Shown piece after piece: positions 58,960 to 64,000 of a stretch of 64,000 bases of DNA. Under the pieces are notes generated by a model. That model ran no database searches. It worked only from the letters and a program-made list of their open reading frames with translations, and was not told where the DNA came from. This DNA is from Platerodrilus igneus. Its lineage: Eukaryota > Arthropoda > Insecta > Coleoptera > Lycidae. The DNA lies in contig JARFIW010000899.1 in NCBI GenBank assembly GCA_036346225.1, forward strand, positions 1,860,001-1,924,000, written 5' to 3'. Numbering within the stretch: the stretch's first letter is position 1; every line of letters begins with the position of its first letter. A program made the position numbers and the translations under genes.

Positions 58960-60486
58960 GCAAAAATATAAGGGACGCGGGAGAAAATGTCATTACAGAA
59001 AATGTAGATAAAGTGGGTAGATGGCAAGAATATATAGGGAATTTATATGCAGGAAAAGAACTAACTGCATTAGAAAAGAAATTAGACATTGAAAATGATG
59101 ACTTGGGATATCCTATACTTAGAGATGAATTTGAATTAGCATCAAAGGGTCTGAAAAATGGTAAGGTGCCGGGTACAGATAAGGTGCAAGCGGAAACTCT
59201 AAAAGCCGCTGGTCAAGCAGTAACAGAACGTCTTTTCCAACTTGTATGCTATATGTATGAAACAGGCGAGATACCCAAAGATTTCAAACATAACATCATA
59301 GTAACTATACCAAAAAAGAAAGGCGCAGATAAATGTGAAAATTTTCGAACAATAAGTTTGACAGCACACGTGTTTAAAATATTAACTAGAATTGTACAAA
59401 GACGAATGGAAAAACGGGCTGAAGAAGGCTAGGAGAAGACCAATTTGGGTTTAGGCAAACAGGGGAACACGGGAGGCTATCTTAGCTCTAAGGGTGATAA
59501 TGGAGAAAACAATAGAAAAAGGGGAAAGCGTGTATATAGGGTTTGTAGATTTGGAAAAAGCATTTGACAATGTGATTTGGAAAAAAATGTTCGAAATACT
59601 CAAAAAGATTGGAATGAGTTATAGGGATAGATGGATAGTGCATAGCTTATACAAAAAGCAAACGGGAGTAATAGAATTAGAGCAGGAACGTAGAGAAGTA
59701 AACATCAGGAAAGGGGTGAGACAGGGATGTTCCCTATCCCCATTAATTTTTAACTTGTACATTCAAGAGGCAATGAATACTGTCAAATGCAGGAAAACAT
59801 TTGGAATTACTATGCAGGGACAAAAAATTGATATGCTTAGATTTGCAGATGATATAGCGGTATTAGCATCTAGCAAGGAAGAGTTAGAAGCTGCTCTCAA
59901 TGAAATGGAAACGGTTCTAACAGAGAGATACGGTATGAAAATTAACAAAAGTAAAACTAAAGTACTAGTATGCAAAGGAGGGAAAAATAAATCAAAAACA
60001 AGAATACAAGTATGTAACACGAACTTACAAGAGGTTAAGGATTTCTGCTACCTAGAAAGCCAAATAACGCAAGATGGGAAAAGCACAAAAGATATAAAAC
60101 AAAGATTAGCACAAGGTTGTGCTACATTTAACAAGAAAAAGCAACTACTGTGTTCAAAGACAACAAACATAGAAACAAGGAATAGATTGCTTAAAACATA
60201 TGTATGGGGCACAGCACTGTACGTCTGTGAAGCCTGGACAGTAGGAAAAGCAGACAAGAAAAAGGTAGAAGCCTTTGAAATGTGGTGCTACATACGATTG
60301 ATGAAGATATCATGGACAGACAAAGTTAAGAACAAAGAGGTACTAAAAATGGTAGGGGAAGAAAGAAATATGTGGAAAACGGTAAAAAATAGGAAAGATA
60401 GGATGATAGGCCACATACTACGGCATGAGGGAATAGTGCGGAATATACTAGAAGCAGAGATAGGAAAAAAGAGAAGAAGAGGTTAG
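58960..60486 (+). pseudogene. RTE reverse transcriptase (copy A)
   Basis: Frames 59013-59432 and 59494-60486 together carry RWQEYIGNLYAGKELTALE, GTDKVQAETLKAAGQAVTE, FRTISLTAHVFKILTRIVQ, YIGFVDLEKAFDNV (first catalytic Asp), GVRQGCSLSPLIFNLYI, RFADDIAVLA (59839-59853) and the C-terminal DRMIGHILRHEGIVRNILE. All RT catalytic residues are kept. A small deletion near 59430-59470 shifts the frame, and another indel at about 60483 removes the last 30 residues. An upstream linker ORF (58719-58931) belongs to the same protein. Confidence 0.9.
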
Positions 60487-60859
60487 ACTAGACTAGGTTC
60501 GACTACTGCACACAGATAGTGAAAGATGTAGGCGGTAGGAGTTTCAGGGAAATGTGTAGGCTAGCTTAGAATAGAAATCAATGGAGGTACGCATCCAACC
60601 AGTCCCAAGATGGATAAATTAATGACGAAGAAAGTAACTGCACTTAAACATGGTATTTATTTTAAGCAACTACAAGCATTGGATGGGCAATATTCTCGAA
60701 TAATGGTAATTGTGTGAAAGCATTCACTGGAAAACTATTATTTCGTCAAATGTCTAAGTATTGGGGGATCTTGGCAGCCACAGGTTGCTTATCCCCCTTC
60801 AATAAATCTCAGTGAAATAGAGCAAAATTTTAGAAAACAACAGAAGGGGAACCGAGCTG

Positions 60860-61668
60860 TATTGCTGTGTGATAATTTCAGGGAACTATGTAGGTTAGTT
60901 TCGAAAATAAATAAGTGCAGCTACATGTCCAACCAGTTTTGAGACGGAAAACCCAATAACGAAAAAATAAGCGCAGATAAATCTGATGATTATTATAAAC
61001 AACTACAGGTGTTGGTTGTGAAATATCTGCAACTAATGTTGACTGTGCGAAAAAATATATGGAAAAACTATTGAATCAGTAAATGTTCAAGTGCTGGGGG
61101 AACTTGGCAGCCACAGGCTGCTTACCCCCCTTCGCAACCACTGAATGTCGGAAAAATAGGGTATATAATTGTAAAACAATAGAAGGGGACCGAACTGCAT
61201 CTAACAAGAAAGAACGGCACCTATGATGAAAGACAACAAGCATAGAACAAAAAGTTGTTGAAAGCGTATGTGTGGAGCACAGCACAGACAGTATGCCTAC
61301 GCATACGGGCAGTCTGAAAAGCAGACAGAAGAACAGTAGCAGCCTTTGAAATGCCGTGCTTCAGATGTATGAGGATGGACAGACAAAGGTAATAACAAAT
61401 AGGTTATAGAAACAGTAGGGGAACAAGAATATCTTTGGGAAAAAATTTATAGAAATAGAAGGGCAGAATACGTTCTAAGGCATTTTTGGGAAATAGTATG
61501 GGATATATGACAAGCAGAGATAGGAAAGAGAAGGTAGATGTAGACCTAGATTAGATAGTGATAGATGCAGACTGTGCAAATTTCGTAGAAATCTGTAGGT
61601 TAGTTCAGAATAGGAAACAATGATGGTACGCGTCTAACCAGTTTCAGGACTGAAGACCCAATGATGAT
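60860..61668 (+). mobile_element. RTE copy A extra 3' tail (fossil RTE C-terminus plus ATG-repeat end)
   Basis: Same order and content as 53586-54345, directly following the 3' UTR without the 923-bp insertion. Ends CTGAAGACCCAATGATGATGA. Confidence 0.75.
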
Positions 61669-61669
61669 G

Positions 61670-62155
61670 AAATACTAGATGCGCACTTCTGGCTAAATTT
61701 CTAAATGATCCGTAGAATATAATTGTTGACTGTAAAATAGTAACGCTTAGTTTATTTTCCTTTTGCTTGTTTGTACAGATTCCTTTATTTATTTTTATGT
61801 GTTAATAGACAATCGTATGTAGGCGAATCCCCCCACTCTCCGCGTCTAGTAGTTAGCCTGATATCTACTTTTCTTCCGGCTACGTCTAGATACGTAGCAC
61901 GTTCGGTAAATAAATTGCTTTAATCAACGGTACGTATTGGTTGATATTGTAGACACCGCCGCTTTGCGATAATTCAATAGCGAGTTTCATTTATTAAGTC
62001 GAGAAGCCGAGCATTTTCGTTTTGTTGCTCATGGCGTTAAGATGCGTAGGTCACTTACCAGATGGGAATGGTCAATTATACTGCAGATGTGGCCTTAGTA
62101 GGGCTACTCTTACTGATGTAACCAAGACTTTAAAGAATCAGTTTAATCAATGGTA
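61670..62155. other. No gene recognised
   Basis: A short ORF starts at 62022 and runs into the satellite, ending in repeat sequence, so it is unlikely to be a gene. Confidence 0.45.
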
Positions 62156-62156
62156 C

Positions 62157-63275
62157 GCTCTCCTGTGTAACAAGTTATTTGAAAAAAACTATTTCCCCAA
62201 ACTACCCAAAATCGTCAAGTTAGCCGCGGCTTTTTTGAATTTTGAAAAAATTTTTGTACCACAATTAAGCGGTAATTAGGCGCCATTTTGCACCGTTAAA
62301 ACGAAATTTTTTCGCCCTCCTGTGTAACAAGTTATTAAAAAAAAACTATTTCTCCAAACTACCCAAAATCGTGAAGTTGGCCGCGACTTTTTTAAATTTA
62401 AAAAAAATTTTATACCAAATTTAAGCGGTAATTAGGCGCCACTTTGCGCCGTTAAAACAAAAATTTGCGCCCTTCCGTGTAAAAAGTTATTAAAAAAAAG
62501 CTATTTCTCCAAACTAGCCATAATCGTGAAGTTGGCCGCGACTTTTTTGAATTTTGAAAAAAATTTTGTACTACAATTAAGCGGTAATTAGGCGCCGTTT
62601 CGCGCCGTTGAAACGAAATTTTGCGCCCTACTGTGTAACAAGTTATTTGAAAAAAACTATTTCTCCAAACTACCCAAAATCGTGAAGTTGGCCTTACATG
62701 TGATTTTTTTCCAATGCTCCACCCAAATGTACTACATTGGCCAGGAAGCGAGTTTCTTTTTACTGGAAAATTTGGAATTTTGCCGAACCCTTACTGTTCC
62801 AAGCAAGATAGGGATCTTTAACGTGCGTGACAACACACACACGGAATCTCCATTTTACCTCTCATCCGAACCAAGGTGTATTTTTGTGAAAAATGCTGTG
62901 TCGTGATTCGAACCCGGGACCTTGGGTGTAGTAGTCACACACATACCACTACGCCACGGAACCACGCCGTGAAGTTGGCCGCGACTTTTTTGAATTTTGA
63001 AAAAAAATTTATACCAAATTTAAGCGATAATTACAAGTCATTTTGCGCCGTTGAAACAAAATTTTGCGTCCTTCTGTGTAAGAAGTTATTTAAAAAACAA
63101 AACTATTTCTCCAAACTAGCCAAAATCATGTAGTTGGCCGCGACTTTTTTGAATTTTGAAAACATTTTTGTACCAAATTTAAGCGGTAATTAGGCTCCAT
63201 TTTGCGCCGTTAAAACGATATTTTGCGCCCTCCGTGTAACAAGTTATTTGAAAAAATAAACCATTTTTCCGAACT
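62157..63275 (+). repeat. 156-bp satellite, about 6 direct units
   Basis: Unit starts (GCCCTCCTGTGTAACAAGTT and variants) lie at about 62157, 62312, 62469, 62625, 63067 and 63226. Subtracting the SINE and its duplication (287 bp) from the fourth interval gives 155 bp. Each unit contains AAGTTGGCCGCGACTTTTTT and GCGGTAATTAGGCGCCATTT. ORFs through it are not genes. Confidence 0.9.
62694..62967 (-). mobile_element. tRNA-derived SINE, family 1, copy 4, intact with 13-bp duplication
   Basis: Flanked by CGTGAAGTTGGCC at 62681-62693 and 62968-62980. The minus-strand head has the A box GTGGCGTAGTGG and B box GGTTCGAATC, then the ACGTTAAAGATCCC core and a tail ending ATGTAA. This copy defines the element's limits (274 bp). 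It lies inside a satellite unit. Confidence 0.9.
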
Positions 63276-63744
63276 GTAAATACATTCATATCTTGATTTA
63301 TACTAAATTCTAGAACTAACGGATACAACTAGTAAGCCAACATAATATAGTTGGCCGCCAGCGGTGTCCTCTTATCGGAAATTAGCTGTCGCCCGCCTCT
63401 TCATGCTTGAAGGATTTGTAAGTTACATATCATTTTTTTATCATATTTGAAAGTAATACCATGGAATTACACCCTCTGATTAGAAGTAGTTTTACATAAT
63501 TTAAATACTTGATTAATAATATATTTTTATGAAGTTACAAGTTAACAACAGGATATAAAATTTTCATACAAACTTTCATTCTCTATTCTACACTCTTAAG
63601 AGTTGTTTCTTAAAAAACGCTTATACAAGTATTTTATTATTTAAGACTAAGATCCTAAATGCTGATTTTAATACCTCTAACTGAGATTTTGTGAAAGTCA
63701 GCAGCGAATTGTATTTCACTTTAAATTTATTTAATTCTTGGCTA
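63276..63744. other. Spacer between direct and inverted satellite blocks
   Basis: AT-rich, no ORF or repeat recognised. Confidence 0.5.
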
Positions 63745-63972
63745 TATATTACCGCTTAATTGTGGTACAAATATTTTTTCAAAATTCAAAAAAGTCGCGG
63801 CCAACTTCACGGTTTTGGCTAGTTTCGAGAAATAGCTTTTTTTTAAATAACTTTTTACACAGAAAGACGCAAAATTTTGTTTTAACGGCGCAAAATGGCG
63901 CCTAATTACCGCTTAAATTTGGTATACAATTTTTTTCAAAGTTCAAAAAAGTCGCGGCCAACCTCACGAGGC
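63745..63972 (-). repeat. Inverted copies of the 156-bp satellite
   Basis: About one and a half units in reverse orientation (ACCGCTTAATTGTGGTAC, AAAAGTCGCGGCCAAC, GCGCCTAATTACCGCTTAAA), close to the window end. Confidence 0.85.
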
Positions 63973-64000
63973 GTCGCCGTGGATCAATGTAGTAAGCGTA

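Larger units (their letters stand above)
57395..60640 (+). mobile_element. RTE non-LTR retrotransposon, copy A, nearly full length
   Basis: The most complete RTE here. The 5' leader (57395-57670) matches the split 5' end of copy C; ORF segments then cover endonuclease and RT; the 3' UTR follows from 60620. Homologous to copies B, C, D and E. It differs from B at scattered sites, roughly one change per 15-20 bases by eye. Broken by a stop at 58500, frameshifts between 58500 and 58720, a stop at 58929, a frameshift near 59430-59490 and one at 60483. RTE-type (BovB/craniofacial-development-protein-2-like) by motif style. Confidence 0.9.

Noticed and set aside
1..64000. CRISPR array, bacterial operon or phage defence island
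   Set aside because: Base composition, SINEs, LTR elements and microsatellites show animal nuclear DNA; no regular spacer pattern exists.

Overview
The window is animal nuclear DNA, most likely from an arthropod and probably an insect. It is AT-rich, has no bacterial-style operons, and contains Polinton-type polymerase, BEL/Pao, Ty3/gypsy, RTE and LOA/Jockey-like elements, hAT elements with 8-bp target duplications, tRNA-derived SINEs and a satellite. No intact host protein-coding gene, rRNA, true tRNA gene or CRISPR array was found. One short, relatively GC-rich ORF at 3915 with a splice-donor-like sequence is the only host-exon candidate, and it is weak. Homology calls come from reading translations by eye; no database search was run.

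Layout. 1-5.3 kb: a broken Polinton-type DNA polymerase B (minus), a SINE, an LTR-like repeat, a 22-bp minisatellite and a second, opposite-strand polymerase B fragment. 5.4-22.6 kb: one nested stack. An old minus-strand RTE retrotransposon was split by a BEL/Pao element (8486-22487, 5-bp duplication). The BEL/Pao element was then hit by a hAT element (9270-10954), a gypsy relic (about 11.69-16.19 kb) that itself holds another hAT element (13186-14247), and a gypsy-type solo LTR (20744-22183) inside its 3' LTR. The BEL/Pao gag, protease, RT, RNase H and integrase remain readable but broken. 24.3-34.1 kb: minus-strand Ty3/gypsy relics. These include a duplicated integrase C-terminus followed by a macro (ADP-ribose-binding) domain and a CCCH zinc finger, a tandem array with a conserved core, a gag with CCHC knuckles and a 13-residue repeat tail, and a solo LTR.

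34.6-45 kb: a second copy of the LTR-like repeat, a second SINE family, a MITE-like element and long stretches with nothing recognisable. 45.1-48.6 kb: a decayed LOA/Jockey-like LINE (plus). 48.6-49.9 kb: a second BEL/Pao integrase (minus). 49.9-54.3 kb: an inverted pair of RTE copies, one carrying a SINE and the other a 923-bp TSD-flanked insertion. 54.4-54.9 kb: a gypsy integrase relic. 57.4-61.7 kb: the most complete RTE copy. 62.1-64 kb: a 156-bp satellite interrupted by a SINE and followed by inverted satellite copies.

The genes do not work together as a pathway. The window is a layered record of transposition in which exact target duplications and empty sites allow several insertions to be ordered. 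The most unusual items are the gypsy integrase / macro domain / CCCH finger module (24.3-25.7 kb) and two unrelated-sequence hAT elements that share a twin-palindrome architecture.
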